Shown: positions 11,302 through 25,547, counted from the first letter of the stretch. The stretch: DNA of 64,000 nt from Lytechinus variegatus (GCF_018143015.1 NC_054746.1:14127532-14191531), one strand, 5' to 3'. Numbers and translations: made by a program. The notes: generated from the letters alone by a model not told the origin.

Positions 11302-11936
11302 CAACTTAATGATAGACTCGTCTTCCCGGAATCTAGTCCAGGTTCTGACTTTCTCAAGTTTGAGTCTTCATTACAAGCATATAAGGCAACGAGGGCAACA
11401 AGGGAAGTCTTAACTCCATCACGAAAGGAAAGTGACGAAACTTTTACGAAGTTCCAATCAGATTCTAAATCCCTTGTACATGTGGCTCTCGTCTGCAACA
11501 AAAACTCCGACAACAAACTATTAATGCAAGAGATACAGAGCTAATGACCTGTTAAATGATGGAAGACCTTTTGAAAGGTAGAGGGGAGAATACCACCGAT
11601 GACTTACAAAACGATTCATTTTAGAGGGGAAATTCGGATGCCACAAATGCATGGAATGGTGTTAGACCTATTGAGAAAAAACTGACCCAGTCTGTATGCA
11701 GAGAGCTAGATTGTTTTCATTATTATGTATATATCAACTTTTTATATGGATGCAATAACAACGTCGGCGTGCCTAAAGTTTTAACTGGTCTGAAGGCTGT
11801 ATAAGGATGTAGATTATTTTGTAAAACATATATAGATGTGCTGATCTCGGGTGATAACATCAAAATTAAGCAGATCTGCAAAATTCGAAAATAAAAATGA
11901 AATGAAACATACATGTCGGCCTTTCCGCATGAATTA

Positions 11937-12285
11937 CACAGTGCAAACTACACTGGTAAATTCTGAAGTTCAAACAGTATATGTATTGCTGAGACCACAC
12001 TGTAGACACACTGTGCTTCATTGTGAAACATAATTTGACCCACACTGTGTGTTAAATCAATTATGTACCACATTTTCAAATTTCGGCGTTTTGACAGGAT
12101 CAGACAAAATATCCTGTAGATATTCTGTGATTCAGTGTGGACACACTGTGAACTATTTACCACAATGTGGCCGAACCATGAAATTCTGTTATTAGCACTA
12201 TGATTTCTATAGTCATGTTTTCGAATATGATCAACTTGGTGCTCACGCTGTGAAATTTGACTTTTCACACTGTGGAATAATAATT
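11937..12285. repeat. CACACTGTG-rich intergenic repeat
   Basis: Many scattered CACACTGTG/CACAGTGTG words occur on both strands, with local dyad symmetry (GACCCACACTGTGTG). The same word returns at 13740-13860 and in the 11-bp array that follows. It has no coding content. Confidence 0.5.
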
Positions 12286-13082
12286 ATCTGGTATAAAATT
12301 TGCATTACATTTGAGCGTGCCTTGATGAAAGCTTTGTGATATACAATATACCTTGGAGGTGTCCACATTGAGAAAACCAAGTAAATATATAATATTGTAC
12401 ACTGTGTTCTAGGGCTTAATTAAAGAGATGCTTTGGTTTAAAGGCTTGGCCTGGTTGAGAAGGAACAGAAAATCGGACCGGACTGCCTCTCGATGTCTAT
12501 ATACATGTTTCCTAAAATAGAAATAAACATGGGTTTTTTTGGTAGCGTGATATAATCACTGATATAGTTGAAAATTTGGCCGGAATTAAAATGTGCAAAT
12601 AATATGGAGAGATTGGGTATTCTTTTTCAAATAGGGACCTCTTTCGTGAGAACTTACGATATTTGTAGCTTTGGAACTACAGTAATTGATCACTGAAACA
12701 TTGGTTTTGATTTGCAGTTGAGCCCTGTTAATATGGAAGTTATTGTAATTGCAAAATTACTACAAATCGTTAATATTTTCGTAACCGTGCCAGATGTCCT
12801 AGTGGTATATGGCTCCCATTAGGCCTATACAGTAATGTGGAATCAAGGATCTATTTTTTAATGTTGTAAATGTATCCGTATTGTGCCATAATTTGTAGAT
12901 TTCTTGACAGGCTTCCATGAATATTTTTATTTTTTTGATTGGTACTATACGTTTTTAAATATTTTTTAAAACAAATTTTCTGCATTCCATATAACTTGCA
13001 ATAGTAAAAATTGCATATATTATGAGTATTTACCTTTTAAGGATGTATACTTTGCACTTTCGTCTATATACAAATTCTAGTA
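12286..13082. other. AT-rich intergenic, nothing identified
   Basis: No exon-like open frame, repeat boundary or RNA gene is visible in this stretch. Confidence 0.4.
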
Positions 13083-13658
13083 TAATAACAATAATATTCC
13101 GCATTTATATAGCGCTTAACACATCGGAACGACGTCTCTGCACCTATATGCACCTTCTCCACTCCCTGAGGAGCATTCCGACAAGAGTTCCAGGACTCAA
13201 TTGCTAGGCATACTACATAGGCTTTCGCATCCTACCGGTTACCTATTTAACACCTGGGTGGAGAGTGGCAAATTTTGAATTGACGCCTTGCCAAAGGAAG
13301 TTAGGCCATGGTGGGATCCGAACACACACTGTTAGAAAATTTATCCTTAAACTAAAAGAAGTTCCTGCAGCAGAGTCTCGAGAACACCTGTAATCTTACC
13401 AGATTGCGTAATCTTACAGGAAATTGGTATTTGGTGTGTGTAATCTTACAAATTTCCTTAAATAAAACACTCTTTTCCCCTTTTTCTAACAGACCTGTTC
13501 TGTTAAATTGCAGAAAAATTCCTGTTTCATGAATTTAAAGAATGATTCTGGTATTGCTTTCTGCAAAATCTTCTTTTATTTTTCTGTAAAATCAGGGTTT
13601 TTTTAACAGTGCACGACCCTCTGATTACAAGGCGAGAGTTAGAACCGCTACACCACTT
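13083..13658 (-). mobile_element. tRNA-derived SINE, split by a later insertion
   Basis: Read on the minus strand, a tRNA-like head (GTGGTGTAGCGGTTCTAACT as box A region, then AGGGTCGTG and GTTCGGATCCCACC as box B) leads into a body. The body ends in GCGCTATATAAATGCGG and an ATT-rich tail near 13083. The head is interrupted at 13327-13611 by a separate element. It belongs to the type of tRNA-SINE with 'GCGCTATATAAATGC' tails. Confidence 0.7.
13327..13611. mobile_element. 285-bp element inserted inside the SINE head
   Basis: The ends CACTGTTAGAAAA and TTTTTTTAACAGTG are inverted. It interrupts the SINE between its anticodon-arm and box B parts, so it is younger than the SINE. It has no coding capacity. 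The target duplication is too short to define by eye. Confidence 0.6.
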
Positions 13659-13861
13659 GTTTACTTGTTTCCCTTGGTCTAATGAGACGTAGTTGGGAAG
13701 TAATCCACAAATGCAAGTTTCCGGCAGGAAAGAACATAGTGTACCACAGTGTGTTCACAGTGTGGATCAAGATGTGAAATAATACGCAAACACACACTGA
13801 GTACTCACACTGTAGAGGTGTCCACAGTGTGAATCAAATTTTAATGTAGTGTAATATGCGA

Positions 13862-14322
13862 ATCACACTGTGGGACACACTGTGAGCATACTGTGAACAC
13901 ACCATGAACACACTGTGAATATACTGTGAACACACCGTGAACACCGTGAACATCCTGTGATGACAGTGTGAACACACTGTGAACATACGGTGAACACACC
14001 ATGAACATACTGTGAACGTACTGTCAACATACTGTGAACACACTGTGAATATACTGTGAAGACACTGTGAACACATTGTGAATACATTGTCAACATACTG
14101 TGAACACACTGTGGACACATTGTGAATACACTGTAAACATACTGTGAACACACCGTGAACACACCGTGAACATCCTGTGAACATAAGGTGAACACACCAT
14201 GAACATACTGTCAACGTACTGTCAACATAATGTGAACACACCTTGAATACACTGTGAATATACTGTCAACATATTGTGAACACACTGTGGACAAATTGTG
14301 AATTCACTGTGAACATACTGTG
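13862..14322. repeat. 11-bp minisatellite, ~42 units
   Basis: Consensus ACTGTGAACAC/ACTGTGAACAT is repeated in strict 11-bp steps with few slips. Variant units (ACCATGAACAT followed by two 'ACTGTSAACRT' units) recur 198 bp apart (14001 and 14199), so an 18-unit block was duplicated. The minus-strand open frames here (Cys/Val/His/Ser periodic) follow from the lack of stop codons in the repeat and are not taken as genes. Confidence 0.9.
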
Positions 14323-14339
14323 TTTATCTAGCAGGGATA

Positions 14340-15000
14340 TACCCTGGACACTTCTCATTTCAGTCTCCAAAGAAATGAACAACTCTTTTCATGTCTTCCA
14401 GGGATAGCTACACACGAGGCCTTATCATTAAACTTTCATTTTGATGAATATGAAGGTCTAAGTTAAAAATTTATATATACATTTTTGAACTCATTTACAG
14501 TAAAAAGTAAATAAAATATTATTCATTGATTCTTTACAATGGAAGGATTTACATAGTTTTTATACTGTACTATTATTGTTGAAAGTGTATATATCATGCT
14601 TGCTATATAAATGATTATTATTTCGATGTGGGCCAATATATTTTGAAAATACAAATGAATCATTAAAAAAATATCTGTCATTACAAAATTAGTCTCTGAT
14701 TGTAGTTTTTCTTTTTCCATCCCACTTTTTCGTCGAATATCAAAATATTGTTTAAAGAATGATAAAATAAATTGGGGTAGCGATATTGAGCAATATTCTG
14801 TTACCATAAGCACCAGAAAAACAAAACAAATTTGACGGGGAAGTATGTTGCGCGTAGCTATCCCGAAATGCAGTGCTTCTAAAAGAAAGGCACAATATTA
14901 ATTTGAAGACAAAAATAATGAAGATAACATAACATTTAAATGAACGTAACATGTTTGAAAGTCTAATCTTATCCTCGGCGTGAAAATGATAAACAGAGAC
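14340..15000. other. AT-rich intergenic, nothing identified
   Basis: Only short chance open frames are present, with no splice-flanked exon or clear repeat. Confidence 0.4.
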
Positions 15001-15004
15001 TATA

Positions 15005-15969
15005 CAGTGCGTATCAAAAAAAAATTTACACTTTGAAAAAACCCTGTAAAATTATAAATTTGTAATATCCTGAAGATTTTTCCACATTTAAACATTGGTA
15101 CAGATGCATTTAAGCAAATGACGATATAACTATCGAAAAATATTTCCGCTTGAGTGAGCACCACTTACTTTTGAAAAGTTAGTGAAAAATGATTTGCGCA
15201 GAACTTTAAAATAGCTATGCGAATAAAAGTAAGCCTTTTTCATGAAGAACACGTAGAATTTAGCAAGTAAAATTGATTTTAAGATATCTTTGACCTTTTT
15301 TAACTTCGAAGAGTGCATTGCGCCCCGCCCCACTCCCCACACACCAAGGCCATCAAGACGATATTTGATTTACACTGAGCTGTGATTTACATAAAATGAA
15401 TTAGGCTTGATTTTCATTTTTTTAATCATTGTCAAGCTTGGGAAAAGTGTGGAGAAACAAGTATTAAATGAAAAATTAAATGTCAACCCACTTTAAATAA
15501 CAGAAACTTAGTGAAAAAGTGCTGGAGATGTCTGATGTAAACTTTTGTTTAGATTCAGTTATGTCCTCAGATCCAGCTGGCACAAAAAGGGTAAAAGTTG
15601 TGCTTACTAAGTGTTGAAATTTCAATTTGGGTGGCAAATTTGTTTAAAAATGCTTGAATGTGTCTGTTTTATCTTAATTGACTAAAAGTGCAAGGGAAAT
15701 GTAGGAAAAATGTGTCGCAGGGTAAGTTTGATTTCTCCCTTTCCCCTTGACACTGCGTGAAAACGAACATTTATGCGCAAACAGATTTCTGCGAGCTTTA
15801 CAAAAATAGACAGTGCTCACTCAAGTGTAACATTCTGTCAAAACTTTTACTTTCATTAGATAGATGAGACCCAAACCAAAGATTATATGTGAAAAAATTA
15901 CCCACATGTTGTATATTTTTTAATTCCCAGAGCTTTTTCAAAGTGTAAACTTTTTTTTGATACGCACTG
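15005..15969. mobile_element. Non-autonomous Tc1/mariner-like element
   Basis: Near-perfect inverted ends of about 36 bp begin CAGTGCGTATCAAAAAAAA, followed by TTTACACTTTGAAAAA. They are flanked by TA, the Tc1/mariner target. The 965-bp interior has no transposase frame, only a 70-codon chance frame, so it would depend on an enzyme made elsewhere. Confidence 0.8.
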
Positions 15970-16094
15970 TAGAGTCATTGAAATTAACGATATTGCCAAA
16001 ACTGATTTTCAACTAAAATTTAAAGAAGTCTTTTCATCAAGTTCAAGAAAGACACAACACAACCAACAGGAGTACAACTACCAAATGCTTTCTA

Positions 16095-16330
16095 TTTAAT
16101 TGAAGGTAAGGTCCAACCCAGAAAAATGTTGATTTTAATCAAAAGAGAAAAATCAAACAAGCATAACGCTGAAAATTTGATAAAAATCGGATGTAAAATA
16201 TGAAAGTTACGACAATTTAAAGTTTCGTTTATTTTTCACAAAACAGTAATATGCACAGCTCAGTGACATGCAAATGAGAGAGAGTCGATGAAGTCCCTAA
16301 CTTTTTTTTTTCTTTTTTGAATTATTCAGA
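16095..16330. repeat. Half of an interspersed palindromic repeat
   Basis: It holds CAAGCATAACGCTGAAAATT, AAATCGGATGTAAAATATGA and ACAAAACAGTAAT in the same order as the arm of the full inverted element at 63058-63590. The opposite arm is not seen, so this is a solo or truncated copy. Confidence 0.6.
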
Positions 16331-16764
16331 ATATTTCAATTTTTACCAATTTAACAATAAGGGCCAACTTGACTGGACCACAAAGTGTTAAAACAATGAC
16401 AATTCGACATGTTCATGAAGGAATAAAACTTCTTTCACAGTGTAACTGGAAGACAAATAGAATATTTCATATAATAAAATACAAAAGAAATAGTAAGTTA
16501 TATTGGGCCGTGTTTGCAAACAAAGCGTCGATGCCCTCTACGTTCGTTGGTGTCCATCACCAATCACCGTTTTGATCAAGCGCATGCATTGTTACGTCAC
16601 AACCAATGCGCGCATGAGTAATCGGCAACCTGTTAAAGTCAACGCATTGCTACCAACTAATCACAATTTTTTCAAGCTTCTCATCGATCGGAACAAACGT
16701 TGAGTTCAGCATGTAAATTCGCAAGAAAATCAAGTGAATACAGCTGATTTACCGGATTTCGACC

Positions 16765-19700
16765 ATGGAACTTGGAAAATTCTTTGTGCTGGTTTTGGCC
16801 TGCATTTTGCTTGTTTCAGGCAATGCAGATGCTAAAGTCAAACGCGGAGAAATCTCTACCGAAAAGGTGAGTTGTAAGAGAGAGATTAAGAGAGAGTCAG
16901 AGAGGATAGGAAGAGGGGTGATTAGGGAAGGCAAAAGAAGGGAGGCAAGGGGCAGGGTTAAAAGAAATCTCGGCGTTGTGTATGGGCTCGCCCGACAATA
17001 AATGATGTCCACACCGATACAAGAATACAACCTGTTCTGGATGGAAACCACAAAATATTGACATTAAAAAACAGATCATGATATATTTATAATTATTTCC
17101 TTGTGTGTCCCAACATAATTTAATACTAACAGATCAATGGAATATTATTTGTAATTGTTTATAAAGTTCTTGTAAAAAAACTAACTGCCTACTTGTCACC
17201 TCAGCGATCGGATGTGCATATTAGAGGCCTTATGTTCGCTTTACACGAATCCTAATGAAAAGTTATACCGTTCTTTTTTCTACCAAAGTTTATCACCTTT
17301 ATAAAATTAAAGGGCTATATTTTTTAGGGCCTCAGCGCGAAACCCTTTGGTCTATGAAGTGTACATATGAACTGAACTATACCTATATTTTTTGAATGGG
17401 GTGCAATAAAGAGTCTGCAATATGGGCTGTTGTTGTTTTTTCTTATTCTACAATGATTTCAGTAAAAGTAATAATGAAGCATGTTTATAGGCCTACTTAT
17501 CTTATTCACATGGATTTGCATTTTCTATAATGAACCGACACTAGTCGGCAGTCGCGAACAAAACCAGGTTTGAAATGGACTGGCAAGGAAAAGGAATCAT
17601 TCATAGTTTCTTTTCTTTCGATTCGGAGCACAGTCTCCGATAAATGTTTTCCATATATAAGCACAAGGTCCAAAACTGTGCTGAAAATCACATACATCAT
17701 GAATTCACAGGGAAAGAGAGAAACCATCCGATTTACTGAAGTAAGAATGAATCAATAAAAGAAGAAAGTTATACAGAATGAGATGCAGAGTGAAACGGCC
17801 AACGAGACCGTGAGAGCCCCCAAATTATGCACTTTCATCGAAGCCTTCATGAAACTGGACACGAACTTGCTCATGCAGAAGCTTAATCTGTCCCTTTTTA
17901 AGAAAGGCTAGGCTTAAACCTTTTTGAAGTCTATACTCACAACAAAAACTGAAATCTAGTATCCAGCCTACATTTCTTACAGATTTATTTCTTGAAATTT
18001 ATTGATATCAATAAATCCAAAAATATTTGTGTACATAGATATTTATAGGATATTCAAAGTGCTTTCTCTCCTTTTCTCTCTCTTCCATAGGACATGGCCT
18101 TCCTAGGGAATTTTTATTTCCAAAACAGGGAGGACAACGTCCTTAACTACACCATTAGATACCCTGCTGTAAGTAACCCCCTTAAAAAGGAGTACCTTAA
18201 TTAAAGTCCACAATATTTTCAGATTGGCATAAACTCATGATTGTAATATATAAGGACCCATCCATTTCAGAATAGTGTCAAAGTTGGGATAAAATGAATG
18301 AATTTTATTGGACAATGTTTATTTAAGTACAAGCCATAGATATCGGTTTCATTTGAAACATAATTTTAATGTAATTGACTTGATGATTGCTAATTAAATA
18401 ATATTTTACTTATCTATTTCTAAGACAATAGCTATGGAATGTAATTTCAAAATAGATTTGTAAATAAAACAAAAATCTCAAAATCAGCTGACGAAAGGTA
18501 AACTTGTAAATTTTCTATTATATACTAATCAGATATTGATTTTCTTATATTGATACATGTATATAAAAATAAAACAATTTTTGTAGGACCAATGCTGCTA
18601 TCGACTCCTCATATTCGATGAAAGTAATGGACAGTGGGGAAGCATACGACCGAACGAAGATAGACTGGTAACGAAATCTTTAATTCTTTTGTATTCATCA
18701 AACACTAAAGTTCTATCATTTTGAGTGATACGATATTTATCATAGGTGAAATAATATTTTTTTAAATTTCAATCATGATCAGAAGTGTTCTGTATGTGTT
18801 CATTTTTTCTGATCTTATTTGCTCATGTGAATAATTGTCAAATAACAATATATTTTACAAAATTAATATTATGCAAAAAGAATACTGTCTTATTTTTCTA
18901 CCTCATTTTAAAAAAATCACGATTATCTTCACGTAATTTTACATTACAAATGCTGTTAAAAACAAGAACAACTCCAAAACATCAGTGGCAAGTCTTTGCC
19001 CTTTTTTATTTAAGTTATATTTGTGGAATTTTGCTGCATGACTTGTAATCGATATGCTTATTACCTTTGGAAATTAGTATATTCACCTTTAAATCTTATG
19101 CTGCTTTCACTTTAAAATTGGACCAGAAAATTTGTATTTTTCCCGATGAAAAAGTACGGTCATTTTTTTTATAACACTGTTTCTCTTTTTTTTCCGCAAT
19201 AGACCTGTCGGGGGAAAATGGACAGAATCAAGGATCTTGACTTCAAGATCAAATTGACTGGCCTTGATCCTACTTGTCACCTTACCACTGATGAAAAGGG
19301 TTTTAAAGTAAGTTGTGTGTTATAACTGCATAGTACGCTATTAAAATATGGATAGCTTTTGTTGGGCAACACAGTCATAGATCAAGATTTTGCCCAAAGC
19401 TGCGCAAATTATGGCCAAATATGCATAGTCAATTGACGACACCATTTATGTAATGTATTATTATCATTCATTTATCTAACTTTTGGTCATCATTTTACCC
19501 AAATTTGTGGTCACATAAATGTTAGAGAAAATAATTTTTACCTGTACATTTGGTAAATTCTTTTCTCGGTGAATTGCTTACTTTAGCAAACTGAGCAAAC
19601 TGCTCCACATGATTTGTAGATTTTGTGTGAATGTTTATGATTTATTGATCCATGAAAAAAAAGGATTATTTTTGGCAATTTCCACTTGCCGCAAACTGTC

Positions 19701-22700
19701 TTGGCGATAAGTACCCCAAAAGTTGCCCAATATTTCGTAGAATAGTTATTGTATTAAAAGTAGAAGAAAAGTAGTAGTAGCAGATGTAGTAGTTGTAATA
19801 GTAATAGTAGTATCAGAAGTTTTAGAAGTAGCAATGATAGTATAACAGCAGTAGCAATAACAGCTTCAGCAGTAGTACAATAAGAAATAGTAGTAGAAGT
19901 AGGGGTATGATAGTAATGACAGCAGTTGTATTAGGCCTATTTGCAGTCGTGGTGACAGTGGTTATAGTGAGGGGCGGATCCAGGATTTTTCAGTGGGGCA
20001 CATTTTTCCAAGGACAATTTGACGATAAAAAATTCCTCACTTGTGTATAAACGTAAACGAGTCATATTTTCATGAAAAATAACTGCTGTGACTCTCGGGG
20101 GGGGGGAGGGGGGGGGAGGTTCACACTTGTGTATGAACGACATTTATATTGACTATGACTCTCGAGGGGGGAGGGGTGGGCAGGGGCTGGATGTGTGCCC
20201 CCCCCCCCAGGATCGCCACTGGTGATAGCATACTACTAGTAACTTAAATCTACATGTACATCGATACGATTGTTTTTGGACAAAATCATATTTAAAAAAA
20301 ATTCCTTAATCGCCAAAATGGTTTCGGTATACCAACAAAATTCTCTCTTCATGAGAAACTTATTTTCATTCTATCCCTGGGTACCCCCTAATTATTATTT
20401 TGCTATATATATTACCTTTGTATATTGTATATATTTCATTTTGTAATTCTGATACTGATGTGAATGCAAAAAGAAATAATAAATGAAAAAAATAATTCTA
20501 ATATGAATAATTTAATGCGTTTTTTTTTCAGTGGCTTGTTTGTCAAGATACCATCACCTTCGAATCCCGACAGCGACCACAGCACTACTTTGTTCAGTTG
20601 GCAAATTGTAGGAGTAATAGAAAGGGGTTGAGGAATGTCTCGTACACCTTACATATGACCAATGGGAAACATGGACTGATGAAGGAATTTGCCCAGAATC
20701 AGAAGTGTAAGGTTTTTTTTCATATTAATTTCATTGATTCATGGCGTAAAACAGTGCCTCAAAATGGACACAAAATAAATAAAAAATATCAAGGAATAAA
20801 AATATCATTCAAGATGTATTAACAACGTAAACTTACTTGTAGTATTTGACAATGAATAAAAAGTGTCCAAAGTCAACTTATTTTATTAACTTTATCTAGT
20901 TCGTAATGTGTCAGAGCGACTTCTAAATAAACGTAGTGATAGTTTTGTTGTTTGATTGACTTGTTCTTGTTAGAAGTGAGTATATAGTTTGGTTTGTCAA
21001 CTGATTGACCGAATGAATAAATGCTTCAAACATTTTGATTTATCATTGAATCAGTGTCCATGATTCGTTTCAATGCTTATATTTTAACACATTTAACAGA
21101 GTAAAATTACATTAATGCAATTTTCATTCTAAGAAAATAAGATATGATTCTTCAAAAATCTTTCTTTTAGTCATTATGGAGACTGACTTGGCCTTCTTTC
21201 TTGGATACGTGGCGATGACTATCGTGGCTACCAGATTCAGATGTAAGTTTCTTACTGATCTCAATAAAATGCAATTATTATGACTTCCTCCTACAGGATA
21301 CACATTTGGATAAGAAAATACAGTAGTGAGAGGCATTTTGTCTTCTTCCTTTTTATGTCTATATTCACTTTTCCATATTTTCATGATACAATTTTCGGCG
21401 AAACTACAAAATCAAAGTATGATATGAATCAAGTTTATTATTTTTACTCCTTGTTTTCTCAATATGTAATTTTATTCTTATTCTAGACGTCTTGTCGCTG
21501 AGGAAACTACTGCACCTAACCTATCGGTTATTCTACAGCAGTCTGTTCTTCAAGACAGTGTGTCTTCTACTCCTAAACATCGATTTATCGAGGTTTGCCC
21601 GGACCGGACTTGAAATGACCAAGATGCAAGACGCTGGTAATTAAAAACATACGGATATCTATTTCAAATTTCCAATTATCAATGTTCTACAAATAAACGT
21701 TATTGAACATGTTGACAAGTAAAACTTTCTTGAAATGAACCAAAAATGTAATTATAAAGAATATATTTATTATTTATTAATTTATTTATTTTGTTTGTTT
21801 TATTTATCTTATACTGCAGGGTAGGCCTGTTCAGTTCTTAAACTGCTTTACAAAGACGCCATGCAGTTTAAAATACATGTCAAGATAACTATAATATAAT
21901 GCTGAAGAAAGTATTACAGCAAATGATCTTTGGCAAATGAAGTTTATATTAATTGGTATGATTTTTTTCTTTAATATTTTGTTTTTAGCTGAGGTATTCT
22001 CGTGGCTGTCTACGGTTTTCTTTGTGTGTGTTCTGCTGCTTGTGTCAAAGGGGTTCTCTATCACCAGGTAGGTACTACCTCACACAATGTCAAGATAAAT
22101 TAATGTATACATTAATTTATCTTGACATACTATAGTAAGTACATACATATTTACCAAGTGATTCAAATTTGGATCTTTTTCGCAAACACACTAAGAAATG
22201 AAGGTTCAACTTTGCAACCTACATCGGATTGGTCAAAATGACCATTCTCTTGGTTGATATGACAAACTGCTCAAAATCAAATTATTGGTTAAACTCTACT
22301 AGAAATGTATTTGTTCTTGATCAAGAAAATGGTCATTTTGGCCAATCCTGAAAATAATTCATAAGATTTAATATTTGGAATACGGTTTACATCTTTTACT
22401 TGTTGCCATGTATGATAAGCCTATCAGTCTGTCAAGACTAGCTCTTGTTTGTATTAGAAATATATATGCACACAATATGAAAACGGATCAGCTTGGTAAA
22501 AAGGACAGGCACTGGTTGATTGGTGATGAAGATGGAGTTGTGTTATTGTTGTTGTTGTTGATAATGATCAAGAAATTGATGTAGGTGATTATTATTAAGA
22601 TGTTCAAGATGATGACGATAAAAGAGGGCGGTAATTTTACTTTGCCTTCCGACAGAGCTCAGATAAGCCTACCTGGAACAGTGAAGACAATAGTGTTTGG

Positions 22701-25547
22701 TGCTATCTACTTGACATTCTACACTATCGTCTTCTTTGACCAACGTGTGCTTCTGGACCCCCAAGACATCATTACCAGTACGACGTCACTATCAGCAAGC
22801 GGTTTGATCGGCCTAAAGTTTACTGGTAAGAAAGTGTTCAAGTCATATCAAGTAGGTGAAAAGACCAGCAGAATTGTGAGACTACGGTATTGTTTCATAA
22901 AAATTATTTACCATTAATGAAATCATTGATTTTATTGACTTAGAAACACCGGTCTGAGCATGTTTACAAATTTTAACGTAAATTGCGCTAAACAAGAACT
23001 GTTTATTATCATTATCATCATCATCATCATCATAATCATAAGCATGTTTACAAATCATAACGTAAAATGCGCTAAACAAGAACTGTTTATTATCATTATT
23101 ATCATTATCATCATCATCATCATCTATTATTAGCTCAGAATATTAAAGGATACGCAATGGCAAAAATGAAATGAATGTTTGATTTTCAATCTGATCGACA
23201 TTTTGGCACCATATAAATACACTTTAAAATAAGTCGGAACTAAGTCTATATAATAAGCCCCTTCTCTCCCTTTCTTTCTCTCTTATTAGGGGCCATCATA
23301 TTCGTATACGGCTGTATGGTAACGATCAAGAACCACCCTAGAAAGGTGCCCTTCTATTTACCATTCGCTATCTTCTTTAGTGTTTGGTTTGTAGCTGAGC
23401 CTACCTATCGACTTTTATACTTGTACGTCTACCCAGTTCTGAAAAGGTATTTCCTAAATTATCATTATTCTTATTCATCACATGAACAAGAGAACGTATG
23501 CTTCACTTAATTACCAAGGGAAATTAATCTGGACACATAAGACTCTTTAGTTTACATTAAAACTGAGCAAGTTAGAACAAACCCAATAATGCCTATGACA
23601 AATTTCGATAAAGATTGTCCCTTAAATTTTCTCCACACGAATAGATCAACTTGATGGTAAAATCATATTATTTTGTAGGTACAACGGGAGTAGGCCTAAC
23701 GCGATATTTTTTTTTCGATTAGGAAATGTCTATTTGAAAATGAGGGTGCATACAAACTTGATAGAAAAGGAAAATCTCCTGGGACCTCCACCGTGTCATG
23801 AATATATATAAAAGGTGTTCCAAAGGTAATGTGTAAATAATGACATCATTATTTTCTTTCGTAATCATAAACTTGGAAGAAATGGAATAATTTAATTAAT
23901 CAAATAAAACCTAAAATGATTCCAGTTAATCAACATATAAAGTGAATCACACATCCTTTTTTTCACAGTCCAAATATCTGGAATGGGATCGACCTTGCTC
24001 TGTCTTTTGCTGGACATGCCTATTTCCTGTATTTAACGCGACCGGACCGTCTTAATAAACGGTTCCCTTTCCATCTGCGTGCAGGCAAGGTATGACGGCT
24101 GATACATCATGATTTTTTTAGAGAGAGATATATGATGTTGATATTCCCTTTAGTACCAAGAGTCAATGATTTTAAAACAGATGTGTTGAGGTTACACTGC
24201 CTTGTATTGAAAGACATGCTTAAACTTGTTTTAGAAAATTTACTTTAAGACAAGTCTTAACAAATAATTGTTACATTTGTGCTAAAATAAAGACAATCAT
24301 AAAAGCGTAACGTTACATACACGTGAGCATTTATATATTTCTTATGGTTTATTCCTATACTAAGGTTTCTTTCCGTGATATCGATGAGAACGTAGAAGAT
24401 CTCTATACTCCATCGAATGACTTCTATTCAGTTTTCCAAACTGAGAAGAAACCGGATATCAGAACTGGAACGACACTGACTATCCCTGAAGAACCCCAGC
24501 GCTTCGAAACCCCTGTGGTAGGCCTGCGTTTTATCTAGAATTTCACTAAATTTTAATTAATATTGATTAATATAAATTGAAATCTAATCTTTATTATGCT
24601 GATGCGCACAGCGTCTCGAAAGTAAGAAAATAATGTTTTTATTAGAACATGACAACCCATTTAAGAAAAAATATATATACCAGATTGAAAAACATTAACA
24701 GATAAATTAAAAAAAGGATAAACCGTTTGGCTTGGTTTAGTTTTATACCGTATTAAAAAATACATTGTACAAAATATCAAGATGGATGGATCATTCTATT
24801 CAGAACAATTTATATAATGGCCCTGTTCTTCCTATAAAAAAAACAAACACAAGATATTCTCTCGACTGTTGTTTGAAATATCATTTTCTTAATTTAGGTG
24901 CCTTTCAACGCACCTTCGGAAGAGTGCTTGGTTGTTCTTCCTCGAACATCCTCATCGGAGATACCAACCGTGTCTGCTACTGTCGACCTATCGTACCGAA
25001 CACCCTCACCAGTTATACCAACGGTATCTGGTACTGTCCAGAAACAGACACCTGCAACGTCCTCGGTATTTGTTCCCATGCCTTCGGGCGTGACTAAGCA
25101 GTCATTCAAGATCACCCCTGCTGGGTCACCAAGCTGTAAGCTACGCATGAAACAAATTCCTGAGAAAGACCGGGCGGCTGTTGGGATTTCTACGGTAGGT
25201 TAAAAACAGTTCTTGATTTTATGTATTAAAGAAATTTACTTGCCTATGTTCTGCATGGCTTATACACCTATCTTCCAAGCACCCCTTCGTCTGCTGTGAA
25301 TCCTAAGTCATCAGGGTTCTTAATATAAACATATAATCATGAAAGTCAAAGACAAAATAGCAAACTACCCCCACGCTCTCTTGAACGTTAAAGTGAGCTA
25401 TTTCAATATAATATAATGGCCTATGTAGCCACCATTGTAGCCAATAGCCACTGAACGGCTATTGGGATATTCACGGTAGGTTTAAAGAGATTTTTGTCTC
25501 ACCTGCGAAGCAAAGTGAGACTATAGGCGCCGCTTTTCCGACGGCGA

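Noticed and set aside
13834-14241. 135-codon and 110-codon minus-strand open frames with Cys/Val/His/Ser periodicity
   Set aside because: They are direct read-outs of the 11-bp minisatellite, are open in two frames at once, and have no flanking gene signals.
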